Assembly (NCBI GenBank): GCA_021604665.1
Contig: BQJK01000002.1
Location: 1 to 64,000 of the forward strand
Length of the DNA: 64,000 nt
Direction of reading: 5' to 3'
From: Rhodomicrobium sp.
GTDB lineage: Bacteria; Pseudomonadota; Alphaproteobacteria; Rhizobiales; HXMU1428-3
The position numbers and the translations under genes were made by a program. The notes beneath the pieces were generated by a model, which saw nothing but the letters and a program-made list of their open reading frames with translations, ran no database searches and was not told the origin of the DNA. Every line of letters begins with the position of its first letter. Position 1 is the stretch's first letter. Below, in pieces: positions 1 through 6,395 of the stretch.

Positions 1-478
1 CAATCCATATCCGGTCCCTTTGGTGAGGGGCGCCAAAATGGGCAGCAGGTAGGCAATGCCACTCCGCATCATACCCGATCTTGGCCAGGCTTCCGAGTAC
101 CGTGCCCAACCCTCGATAAAGCAGCGCTGATACGTTTTCCAAGATGACATATTGCGGTCGTACCAAGCGAATGGCGCGGCGCACTTGCCACCATAAAGAT
201 GAACGGGTGCCTTTAAGCCCTGCTCCTTTTCCTGCAAGGCTAATGTCCTGACAGGGAAATCCTGCGGTGATGACATCATACTCATATAACTTATACTCCA
301 TGGTTTTTACGTCTTTAAATAACGGAACATTTGGCCAGTGCTTAGAAAGGGTTGTTTGACAAAAGGGATTGATTTCACAAAAAGCGGTGGTTTCCATGCC
401 CGCCCGTTCAAGCCCCAAGCTAAAACCACCAATGCCCGCAAAGAGGTCGAGAACCTTTAATCTCTTATTGATTGTCAT
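1..478 (-). CDS. DNA (cytosine-5)-methyltransferase, cut by the window edge
   Basis: This is the first 159 codons of a C5 cytosine DNA methyltransferase; the rest lies left of the window. From the ATG at 476-478 the protein shows motif I (DLFAGIGGFSLG, residues 11-22, S-adenosylmethionine binding), motif IV with the catalytic cysteine (GFPCQDIS, Cys76), motif VI (ENV, 114-116) and motif VIII (QRDR, 153-156). The target-recognition domain is not visible, so the methylated site cannot be guessed. A good ribosome site (AGAGGG) lies 8 bases before the ATG. Whether a cognate endonuclease follows is not visible; it could be an orphan, as is common on mobile elements. Confidence 0.93.
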   Translation of the reverse strand, partial: MTINKRLKVLDLFAGIGGFSLGLERAGMETTAFCEINPFCQTTLSKHWPNVPLFKDVKTMEYKLYEYDVITAGFPCQDISLAGKGAGLKGTRSSLWWQVRRAIRLVRPQYVILENVSALLYRGLGTVLGSLAKIGYDAEWHCLPAAHFGAPHQRDRIWI

Positions 479-576
479 TGGTATTTCCCTCTGAACTGAG
501 GTTCTGTTTGTTTGAAAAACGACCTGATGTTTCTATTAGTATCAAGTAAAGGAAGGCGGCCTCATTACCCGCATAT

Positions 577-852
577 CTAGTTGTCATATTGAGAAGTGTT
601 GTCGAAGCTTCGCTGAGACAGCCAATCAATCAGATCTGATTTGCCGTAAAGCACACGGGAACGTTTTCCTGGTCCAGCTTTATAAAATCTGGGCCCACCA
701 CCATTGACTCGCAGACGCTCCATGGTACGCGGTGAAAGACTTAACAATTGCGCCGCATCATCTGTAGTCAAATACAGCTGATCTGAAATGGGGGTATCTT
801 TAATTTTAGCTGGTGGGGTCGCGTTATTTTCGTAAATTGCATTTTTAACCAT
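577..852 (-). CDS. AlpA/excisionase-like helix-turn-helix protein
   Basis: This 91-residue protein has one winged helix-turn-helix domain of the MerR/excisionase (HTH_17) type at about residues 27-80: a YLTTDDAAQLLSLSPRTMERL helix pair, then a GPRFYKAG wing and a YGKSDLIDWL helix. Small proteins of this type on integrative elements usually regulate excision or transfer genes. A strong ribosome site (AAGGAG) lies 7 bases before the ATG. The gene diverges from the Nudix-like gene at 969, and a perfect 15-bp inverted repeat stands between them. The domain call is firm; the role in excision control is inferred from family and context. Confidence 0.8.
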   Translation of the reverse strand: MVKNAIYENNATPPAKIKDTPISDQLYLTTDDAAQLLSLSPRTMERLRVNGGGPRFYKAGPGKRSRVLYGKSDLIDWLSQRSFDNTSQYDN

Positions 853-911
853 GTCGTTGCTCCTTGGTCAGTGAACGACGATAGAAATACAACTAGAAAA
901 CAGCTGATTGT

Positions 912-947
912 AGGAGGTGTTGGAGACGCAACTCTCCAACACCTCCT
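912..947. repeat. Perfect 15-bp inverted repeat in a divergent intergenic region
   Basis: Arms 912-926 (AGGAGGTGTTGGAGA) and 933-947 are exact reverse complements around a six-base loop. No T-run follows on either strand, so it is not a typical terminator. It lies just upstream of the Nudix-like gene and between two divergent genes, so an operator or a leader hairpin is plausible. The left arm contains AGGAGGTG, the full 16S-complementary ribosome-binding sequence, and the right arm its complement. Confidence 0.85.
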
Positions 948-968
948 TGACTAAGCAAAGTGGGACTA

Positions 969-2339
969 ATGCGACGAGTGCATAAGGGGAAATATATTGA
1001 TGATAACGTGGTTAAGCACGTCATTGATCATTTGACAGCCGAGTATAAAGAACCCCAACCAATTATTGATGCAATTTTTGCAACTTACCAAGACGATGAC
1101 GGTAATCGTGACAGGGATACGATCGCGCGCAACTGGAACCTGCTCTTAAAAAATTATCAAGATCAAAGACCGATCACGTATGGTTTTCTTGACGAATTCA
1201 TCCGCCCTTTTGGTTGCGCTGATGTCGAGGAATATGTTTCTGATTTTCTTCCTGGAGTTGATGAACGCTTGTTTATAAAGACAAGGCAAGCATTGGCAGA
1301 ATTGGAACATGACGCCCAAGAAGTTCTCGATCATTCCCCTGCTCTATATGCAGATAAATTCTATCTCGGGAATATCATTGAATGCCGTCGCTTTAACATG
1401 GAAGGCAAGGGTCTAGCCAATAAAGGGATCGATTTGAGACATGTGAGCGTTATTGATGAGGGTTATTCGCGAAAACCAGAGTCATCCCTGATAGACTTAA
1501 CAGTCACGCCCCTAGGAGCAAACAATACAAAATATTGCCTTCATAAGATTGAACCTGCTGATCTATTAGATGCCCAGCATGATTCCTTAGATGTTCACAT
1601 TTTTCATTCCGATTATTACACATATTATCGATGCCAAAATTCTGTCTATGACTGCAATAAAAACAACAAGAATAAACGTTTGCAATATGGGCATATAGAC
1701 CCGAGAAAAAATAAAATACCGCAACTGTTTACAATGTTCTTTACCGTTATCCTGGATGATGGGCAGATTTTACTGATGCGACGGTCATCTAATTTAACCT
1801 GGTACCCAAATATGTTCGACTTGAGCGGAAGTGAGAATTTCAATGATCAAGATTTAGCTGCAGAATATAGTTTAGAGAATTGTATAAATCGCGGCATCAT
1901 AGAAGAATATTTTCCGTCTATTGGGCTAGACCAGCAGGCAAAATTAGACGTTATAAACGAGACGATTGGCTTAAAGAGATTGATGGCTGTAGGTTATCAT
2001 ACAGAATCCTGCAGCTACCCATTCTTCGCCATATGCCGGCTAAAAGTTGATGAACCTGGTTACGTGGAAATTTTAAATAGGATTAAAACCAACATAAATC
2101 CACACGCTCAATTTGATAAGGAAGGAGAATTATACCTTACTACAATACAGAATATCAGGGAGCTTCTGAAAGAAGGTAGCTGCCCAATAAGGCCTCTTAA
2201 ATTTAAAGGAGGGCTAAATGCATCTGTAAGATTTGCCGATGAAAGTGAACTAGGTGAACAGGACAAAATAATATTATCTGCAGAGGAGCTACATCCTATG
2301 ACGGCTTATCGAATGGGCTTAATATTAGATTGTTGCTAA
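969..2339 (+). CDS. Nudix-like domain protein with an unassigned N-terminal region
   Basis: This 456-residue protein has no family I can name over its first 250 residues. That part looks helical and includes a segment (TYGFLDEFIRPFGCADVEEYVSDF, about 70-94) resembling short helical modules that precede effector domains in some bacterial conflict proteins. From about residue 254 there is a Nudix-like fold pattern: a strand FTVILDDGQILLMRR, then WYPNMFDLSGSENF, then a degenerate Nudix helix RGIIEEY (about 308-314) in which the first Glu of the REUXEE core is Gly. Catalytic activity is therefore doubtful. The ATG at 969 is preferred over a GTG at 960 because GTGGGA precedes it. Nucleotide hydrolysis or sensing is inference. 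Confidence 0.6.
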   Translation: MRRVHKGKYIDDNVVKHVIDHLTAEYKEPQPIIDAIFATYQDDDGNRDRDTIARNWNLLLKNYQDQRPITYGFLDEFIRPFGCADVEEYVSDFLPGVDERLFIKTRQALAELEHDAQEVLDHSPALYADKFYLGNIIECRRFNMEGKGLANKGIDLRHVSVIDEGYSRKPESSLIDLTVTPLGANNTKYCLHKIEPADLLDAQHDSLDVHIFHSDYYTYYRCQNSVYDCNKNNKNKRLQYGHIDPRKNKIPQLFTMFFTVILDDGQILLMRRSSNLTWYPNMFDLSGSENFNDQDLAAEYSLENCINRGIIEEYFPSIGLDQQAKLDVINETIGLKRLMAVGYHTESCSYPFFAICRLKVDEPGYVEILNRIKTNINPHAQFDKEGELYLTTIQNIRELLKEGSCPIRPLKFKGGLNASVRFADESELGEQDKIILSAEELHPMTAYRMGLILDCC

Positions 2340-2505
2340 GCCTTCAATTGTTTTTCTGATAGGTCACAGCTCCTTATTATTTTGCCAATTTACTAGCAAG
2401 TTTTATCAAGGCAATTTCTCTAAATCCATTGGATAAGCAACTTAATCTCCGAATTCTTGAACCAGCCTTCATGTCAGGAAGAATTTAATATACACCCACA
2501 TAAGA

Positions 2506-2534
2506 AGTAGGATAATATAGGATAAATTCCTACT
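2506..2534 (+). promoter_or_regulatory. Likely ParDE promoter/operator
   Basis: An inverted repeat AGTAGGA (2506-2512) / TCCTACT (2528-2534) ends six bases before the first possible parD start. A GATAATAT sequence inside it resembles a -10 box. ParD-type antitoxins commonly repress their own promoter through such palindromes. That role is inferred, not shown. Confidence 0.5.
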
Positions 2535-2539
2535 AAAAT

Positions 2540-2812
2540 ATGGATGATATGAAAATGGCAATGATTAAAAAAAGCATTACGGTTACTGACCAACAAGAGG
2601 CATGGATTCAGTCTCAAATGGATACAGGGAATTATGGAACGGATAGTGAGCTTATTCGTGAAGCCTTGCGCGAAAAGCAAATGCGTATGGCTGAGATTGA
2701 AATCATCAGAGCAAAGCTGATTGAAGGTGAGAACAGCGGTTTTTCCGACTTGGCACCTGAAAACATTCTTGAAAAATCAAAACAACAATTGAGAAAGAAT
2801 GGCAAACTATAA
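2540..2812 (+). CDS. parD: ParD-family antitoxin
   Basis: This 90-residue protein is the antitoxin of a type II toxin-antitoxin pair. An N-terminal ribbon-helix-helix DNA-binding segment (KKSITVTDQQEAWIQSQMDTG..GTDSELIREALRE, residues about 9-46) is typical of ParD, followed by a charged C-terminal tail that would bind and neutralise the toxin. It overlaps the downstream parE by 14 bases, so translation is probably coupled. The start is uncertain: ATG codons at 2540, 2549 and 2555 are in frame and none has a strong ribosome site; GGATGA lies before the later two. Pair order and overlap are as in known parDE loci. Confidence 0.88.
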   Translation: MDDMKMAMIKKSITVTDQQEAWIQSQMDTGNYGTDSELIREALREKQMRMAEIEIIRAKLIEGENSGFSDLAPENILEKSKQQLRKNGKL

Positions 2813-3086
2813 ACTTTCTCAAGCAGCTGAAAATGACCTTATCCGCATTCACCAGAGGGGTATAGAAACTCATGGTGAAGCGAAAGCCGATCAGTATTTT
2901 TATTCCTTTATTAAACGCTTTGAACAGATCGGCATAGATCCTTATTTATACCCCGCAGTTGATGACATACGGGACGGCTATCGGCGCAGCGTTTGCGGCG
3001 TTGATAACATCTATTATCGTGTTGTTGTTGGCGGTGTTGAAATTGTGCGCGTATTAGGCCGCCAAGACACAAAAGACTTGCCCTAA
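2799..3086 (+). CDS. parE: ParE-family toxin
   Basis: This 95-residue protein matches the ParE/RelE toxin superfamily: an opening LSQAAENDLIRIHQRG helix, a central FEQIGIDPYLYPAVDDIRDGYRRSVCGVDNIYYRVV stretch with the Arg-rich strand typical of the fold, and an ending VEIVRVLGRQD. ParE toxins usually poison DNA gyrase and stabilise plasmids or islands. It follows parD in the same operon with a 14-base overlap. The pair probably maintains the element in the cell. The family call is firm; gyrase as target is known for relatives only. Confidence 0.9.
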   Translation: MANYKLSQAAENDLIRIHQRGIETHGEAKADQYFYSFIKRFEQIGIDPYLYPAVDDIRDGYRRSVCGVDNIYYRVVVGGVEIVRVLGRQDTKDLP

Positions 3087-3179
3087 AACCACCCTCTTAA
3101 TCAGGCCATATGGTAAGGTTCCTGCCTTACTTGATTCATACGAAGACTTTATAAGAATTTTGCGGCGTAAACGTAACAA

Positions 3180-3209
3180 GCCCCCGACCAGCCAAAGCTA
3201 ATCGGGGGG
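3180..3209 (-). terminator. Stem-loop between convergent genes
   Basis: CCCCCGA (3181-3187) pairs with TCGGGGG (3202-3208). On the minus strand the stem is followed by CTTGTTACGTTT, a weak T-rich tail, so it probably ends the 3215-3478 gene. It may also stop parDE transcripts. Confidence 0.6.
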
Positions 3210-3214
3210 CAGTA

Positions 3215-3478
3215 TCACAAAATGCTGTTGCCTTTAAGTATAAGATGGGTGATTTCATTTATTTGGTCACCATCCACACTTAGGCACAAACCATCTGCCA
3301 GCTTCAAGCCTTTAAAAGTGAGAAAGCATCCCGTGGTAGTATTTGAAGAATACCTAACTTCGACGCCTTCAAACTCTTTTTTCAAGGGTTCAACCCGCCC
3401 AAAATAGTCCATCTCCAGTTTATCCAGCTCGTCCTGCGGGAAGTATTCAGGGATAGATAAGCCCATTTCATCCGACAT
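3215..3478 (-). CDS. Hypothetical protein (87 aa)
   Basis: I do not recognise this protein. It has a charged, acidic N-terminal helix (ELDKLEMDYFGRVEPLKKEFE) followed by short beta-like segments and a hydrophobic end, with no signal peptide or membrane segment. The ATG at 3478 is chosen over the GTG at 3490 because the GTGAGG at 3485-3490 is then a well-placed ribosome site. Its upstream region (3498-3554) is closely similar to that of the small gene at 4245-4445, suggesting shared control. A terminator-like stem-loop follows it. Confidence 0.6.
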   Translation of the reverse strand: MSDEMGLSIPEYFPQDELDKLEMDYFGRVEPLKKEFEGVEVRYSSNTTTGCFLTFKGLKLADGLCLSVDGDQINEITHLILKGNSIL

Positions 3479-3497
3479 AATAAACCTCACTCGATTA

Positions 3498-3554
3498 AGT
3501 GTTTCAGCGTAATGCTTGACCGTAGTGTTGGACTGCGCTGGTCATTTTCAAGTG
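3498..3554 (-). repeat. Shared 57-bp leader module, copy 1
   Basis: This segment, just upstream of the 3215-3478 gene, matches 4467-4524 in order and spacing: CACTTGAAA, then GTCCAACA, GGTCAAGC (GGTTAAGC in the other copy) and GCTGAAACACT, read on the minus strand. It is probably a duplicated promoter or 5' leader. Confidence 0.65.
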
Positions 3555-3619
3555 ACGACTTAAATAAATATGAAGGTTGCCCTGCAACCTTCTGCCTGAC
3601 TGGCGAAGGACGGGGGGTG

Positions 3620-3657
3620 CTCTGTCAAGAGTTTAAGCGAAGCGTCTCTTGATAGAG
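3620..3657. repeat. Stem-loop repeat, copy 1
   Basis: Arms 3620-3631 and 3646-3657 pair over 12 positions with one mismatch or wobble around the loop TTTAAGCGAAGCGT. The core from TCAAGAG to CTCTTGA recurs at 6101-6129 with nearly the same loop. A second hairpin, GGGGC-AGC-GCCCC, follows at about 3661-3673, at the 3' side of the 3685-4026 gene, so both may act as transcript ends. Confidence 0.6.
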
Positions 3658-3684
3658 TGAGGGGCAGCGCCCCTTCTAGTGAGT

Positions 3685-4026
3685 TTATATTTTGTATTGC
3701 TGTTTTGATGTTATGGTAGCCTGATAAAGTTCATACAGAACTTCTTTTGCCGTTTCTGGCAGGCATTCATATGCTTTTGTGATGGCTGTTGTATCTACAG
3801 AACCACCTGATGCTCCATGTTTGAAAAACTCATCAAAGAAGTCAGTGTATATTTTTAATTCCTGATCAGATAAATCATAGGGGATTAATCCATCGTCTTG
3901 CATTTTAACAAGCAACATATCTACGATGGGTTTGTACTGCTTTGCAATTTCATCGACTTTCGCCTGATGTTTTTTTTGGATCCGGTTGAGAGCGGTATAA
4001 AATGCCTCTTTTTTCTGATTATCCAT
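3685..4026 (-). CDS. Hypothetical protein (113 aa)
   Basis: I do not recognise this family. The protein appears wholly alpha-helical, with a Lys/Gln-rich N-terminal helix (NQKKEAFYTALNRIQKKHQAKVDEIAKQY) that could form a coiled coil, and no signal peptide. A good ribosome site (AAGGAA) precedes the ATG. It lies alone on the minus strand between a structured intergenic region (4117-4197) and the stem-loop at 3620. It is a typical small accessory gene of an integrative element, and no function can be given. Confidence 0.6.
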   Translation of the reverse strand: MDNQKKEAFYTALNRIQKKHQAKVDEIAKQYKPIVDMLLVKMQDDGLIPYDLSDQELKIYTDFFDEFFKHGASGGSVDTTAITKAYECLPETAKEVLYELYQATITSKQQYKI

Positions 4027-4116
4027 GATAAATTCCTTAGCGACACTAAAACGACCGTAAGGACATAGCTCATAATCTTGTTTATTCTGTAGCTTTGATT
4101 TTCAGACTTAAGGCTT

Positions 4117-4197
4117 GCGCCAAGGATGGAAGCCCACAGGGTGAAAACGTATCTTCACGGTTGAATCGTAGACGAGAGCCTGACCCGTAAGGGGCGC
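4117..4197 (+). ncRNA. Candidate structured RNA element
   Basis: Read on the plus strand, GCGCC (4117-4121) pairs with GGCGC (4193-4197), closing three internal hairpins: CCC-ACA-GGG (4133-4141), GTGAA/TTCAC (4141-4158) and CCC-GTAA-GGG (4184-4193), the last with a GNRA-type loop. The GGATGGAAGCC...AGCCTGACCC framework resembles a noncoding motif I recall from plasmids and elements of Alphaproteobacteria, but I cannot verify that here. No open frame fits it, and the flanking genes run on the other strand. Being transcribed is inference. Confidence 0.4.
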
Positions 4198-4244
4198 ACA
4201 AAAAAGACGCTCCTAATGGAACGCCTTCTTTAAACAAAGTCTCT

Positions 4245-4445
4245 CTATGCAGCTTTTTCTTCGTCTTTTTCTTGTGGCACACGTAGCACGATTTCTCTGC
4301 CGATTGGGAGAGCATCGAGCAGCAGGGTTTCCCCAAGTCCGTCTTCATGTTCGAAAACGGCTCCTATACGTGTCCAGACAGATTTAGCGCCTTCACGTTT
4401 GCGAACAGAGTAAGCCACAAATTTAGGTGAATTATTATCAGCCAT
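4245..4445 (-). CDS. Small conserved hypothetical protein (66 aa)
   Basis: This short protein resembles small proteins of unknown function common on alphaproteobacterial plasmids and conjugative elements: a start like PKFVAYSVRKREGAKSVWTRIGAVFEHEDG, then LLLDALPIGREIVLRVP, which suggests a small beta-rich fold. A ribosome site (TTGGAG) precedes the ATG by about 9 bases. A longer overlapping frame (4082-4348) on the same strand is judged spurious. The leader at 4467-4524 is shared with the gene at 3215-3478. No function is known to me. Confidence 0.7.
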   Translation of the reverse strand: MADNNSPKFVAYSVRKREGAKSVWTRIGAVFEHEDGLGETLLLDALPIGREIVLRVPQEKDEEKAA

Positions 4446-4466
4446 GATAAAATCTCCAAGAGGTTC

Positions 4467-4524
4467 AGTGTTTCAGCAACATCGCTTAACCCTGTTGTTG
4501 GACGATTTCTGACGATTTCAAGTG
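4467..4524 (-). repeat. Shared 58-bp leader module, copy 2
   Basis: This is the counterpart of 3498-3554, directly upstream of the 4245-4445 gene on the minus strand, with the conserved blocks at the same spacing. Both copies end about 20 bases before a start codon. Confidence 0.65.
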
Positions 4525-4538
4525 GACTGGCAAAATAT

Positions 4539-5024
4539 TTAAGCGAGTGAGTTCATTTCAAAAACGGCAGCATTCAATGTGGTCTTATCAGTATTGACCT
4601 TGAGGCAATCTTTTAAAGGATAATATACGACCCTTTTGCCGTCTTTGCCTTTGACTGATTTCTCAGCTCTAAGAAAGCTATTCAATAACAAATAGCATTC
4701 ATCTGAGTATGGGGGAAAGACAGCAAACCAAACGGTGGTGTTAAAAAACACTTCATAATTAGCCGTGGAGTTGATTTCCACTTCATCGAAAATAAAACAG
4801 TTTTTGTATATCGACTTTGATTTCACATCAAAAGCAATGCTGCCAATATTGGGAAAGCCAACGACAAAATCAGGACGCTTAATACCGCCACGTCTGAAGC
4901 CCTTGGGCACGGTGACAACAGATTGCTCTATGTAAATATAAGGCACGGATGAATGATCAAGCCATGCCTGAAAGTGGCGTTCAGTTTCAGCTCCTCGTTC
5001 AGCATCGGCTTTTTTAATTTTCAT
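4539..5024 (-). CDS. PD-(D/E)XK nuclease-like protein
   Basis: This 161-residue protein carries a plausible PD-(D/E)XK nuclease core: KRPDFVVG (about residues 49-56), then a strand ending AFDVKSK (about 64-70), giving the D...D-x-K arrangement, preceded by an ERGAETERHFQAWL helix like that seen in Holliday-junction and restriction-type nucleases. The remaining half has no family I can name. It lies six bases after the stop of the secreted protein gene at 5031, so the two probably share a transcript. The nuclease call rests on motif pattern alone; it might be an inactive or DNA-binding relative. Confidence 0.55.
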   Translation of the reverse strand: MKIKKADAERGAETERHFQAWLDHSSVPYIYIEQSVVTVPKGFRRGGIKRPDFVVGFPNIGSIAFDVKSKSIYKNCFIFDEVEINSTANYEVFFNTTVWFAVFPPYSDECYLLLNSFLRAEKSVKGKDGKRVVYYPLKDCLKVNTDKTTLNAAVFEMNSLA

Positions 5025-5030
5025 GATTTA

Positions 5031-5975
5031 TTAAGGCCGACAGACACGCAACCGACCTGTTGTAGGATTAAAGCTGAGCTTATGCACTCCGCCTGTGACT
5101 ACACATGGGTCATCATCGATACTGTTAAAAATAATGGTTTTCGAGATGACATCTGTTGCAACCCATTCATTCTCACTTGCATCATAGCTAAGAAGCTGTC
5201 CATCTGTTGGAGCGCTGGCGCTCACATCAGCAATTTCTGTCATACTGGTTTGGGCACCATTATTGCCAAGGAAGTTGAAGGCTTGGCCATCGGCATAGAG
5301 TGTTGCAATGGATTTAGCTGAAGCAGCGCAATCAAATGTACCATTATTTCCAGTGTTATACGTTCCGTCAGCATTATAGCTAAAATATATGCTGCCTTGA
5401 GGGTAGAAGTAATAATATTGGTTTGCAGCATTCGGAATATTTGCAGCATATAAGATGATAGAATTGCCATCGCCAGGTCTCACACACTTAATAGCATCGG
5501 GGAAGTTTATAGCCATCGTCGTCGTACTAATCGCCGTCATCAAGTCCGCCACCGCTGTCCAACTCGTACCATCGTATCGCAAGATGCTGCCTGTTGCGGC
5601 ATCGGTCGCACTTACATCGGTCAAACTTGCCAACGCGCTCACACCAGATAGCCCGTCGCTTAATGTGGTACAATTCGCACCATTTTCATCGCATAGCTGT
5701 GTCGCATTGATGGTGGTGGCGCTAATATCACCAACAACTGTTAAACTATTAGCGGGGCTGACCGTCCCAATTCCAATATTGCCATCATCATCAATATAGG
5801 GATTACTGTCGTCACATTTAACATCGGTGCCTGTTCCATCCAGGGCCGCTTCACCAGCGCATAAATAACCTTCTGTCACTGTTACAGCGGTGGCTAAATC
5901 TGCCCATTCAGCACCCCACACCGCGCCTTGCCACATCAGTGACAATAGTAGCAACAAGGGCAGCTTAAATTTCAT
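5031..5975 (-). CDS. Secreted fibre-like protein
   Basis: The protein (314 aa) begins with a clear signal peptide (MKFKLPLLLLLSLMWQGAVWGAEW, probable cleavage after WGA). The mature part is low in charge and rich in Thr, Ser, Ala, Asp and Asn. It contains segments seen in phage tail-fibre and adhesin stalks: DDDGNIGIGTVSPANSLTVVGD, SATTINATQLCDENGANCTTLSD and ALASLTDVSATDAATGSILRYDGTSW. Cysteine pairs near 60, 100 and the C-terminus (PCVV...RVCRP) suggest disulfides. The ATG at 5975 is chosen over a TTG at 5981; neither has a good ribosome site. A role as a cell-surface or pilus-tip adhesin, perhaps for mating contact, is inference. Confidence 0.6.
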   Translation of the reverse strand: MKFKLPLLLLLSLMWQGAVWGAEWADLATAVTVTEGYLCAGEAALDGTGTDVKCDDSNPYIDDDGNIGIGTVSPANSLTVVGDISATTINATQLCDENGANCTTLSDGLSGVSALASLTDVSATDAATGSILRYDGTSWTAVADLMTAISTTTMAINFPDAIKCVRPGDGNSIILYAANIPNAANQYYYFYPQGSIYFSYNADGTYNTGNNGTFDCAASAKSIATLYADGQAFNFLGNNGAQTSMTEIADVSASAPTDGQLLSYDASENEWVATDVISKTIIFNSIDDDPCVVTGGVHKLSFNPTTGRLRVCRP

Positions 5976-6100
5976 TTGCAAATATGATTACTCATGCAAG
6001 CAAATGACGCAAATAAATTAAACATCATTTTTAATGGTGCTGTGAGATATTTATCTAGCCGCTTTTTTTAAACGGAAACACCCCCGTTAAGTGGAAGGGG

Positions 6101-6129
6101 TCAAGAGCTTCAAGCGAAGCGTCTCTTGA
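6101..6129. repeat. Stem-loop repeat, copy 2
   Basis: TCAAGAG (6101-6107) pairs with CTCTTGA (6123-6129) around a loop containing AAGCGAAGCGT, as in the copy at 3625-3652, with one base inserted. It sits inside a larger stem closed by CCCCCG and CGGGGG. Confidence 0.6.
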
Positions 6130-6236
6130 GGCCTGACGCGCGGGGGTTATCAAAAAAGAAGAAAGCGGCCATGGGTAGCAGCCCTTCCCAACATGACATA
6201 AAAACAACCATTTTTCGTGTTGAGTTCGCATCAATG

Positions 6237-6315
6237 GTGAGAGCTTTTGGAGCATGCTTACCCATGCTCACTCGAAAAACCCTTAGCTTTCGGCAACTCT
6301 GGTGAGGGAGCCATT
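6237..6315. repeat. 79-bp flanking direct repeat, copy A
   Basis: This copy matches 13578-13656 in the same orientation at 63 of 79 positions by my count, with no gap. The outer parts are nearly identical and a central 12-base spacer differs almost completely. It contains the palindrome GAGCATG/CATGCTC (6250-6269) and ends in TCTGGTGAGGGAGC. It lies just past the 3' end of the restriction operon. Confidence 0.8.
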
Positions 6316-6395
6316 AATGTATGGAAATATTTTTATAATTCATTCCGTTCAGACTGGATAATCATTCAAACAGTTTAGGTCTTTAGAAAATGACT

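Larger units (their letters stand above)
5976..6395. other. Gene-free stretch with hairpins and the 79-bp repeat
   Basis: This stretch separates the secreted-protein gene from the restriction operon. It holds a nested stem structure at about 6080-6149 (outer ACCCCCG/CGGGGGT, inner TCAAGAG/CTCTTGA) and copy A of the 79-bp repeat. The 66-codon minus-strand frame across 6055-6255 runs through these structures and is not credible. Confidence 0.6.

Noticed and set aside
4082-4348. Open frame of 88 codons on the minus strand
   Set aside because: It overlaps the better supported 66-aa gene (4245-4445) in another frame and runs through the structured region at 4117-4197.
6055-6255. Open frame of 66 codons on the minus strand
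   Set aside because: It passes through hairpins and the 79-bp repeat and looks noncoding.
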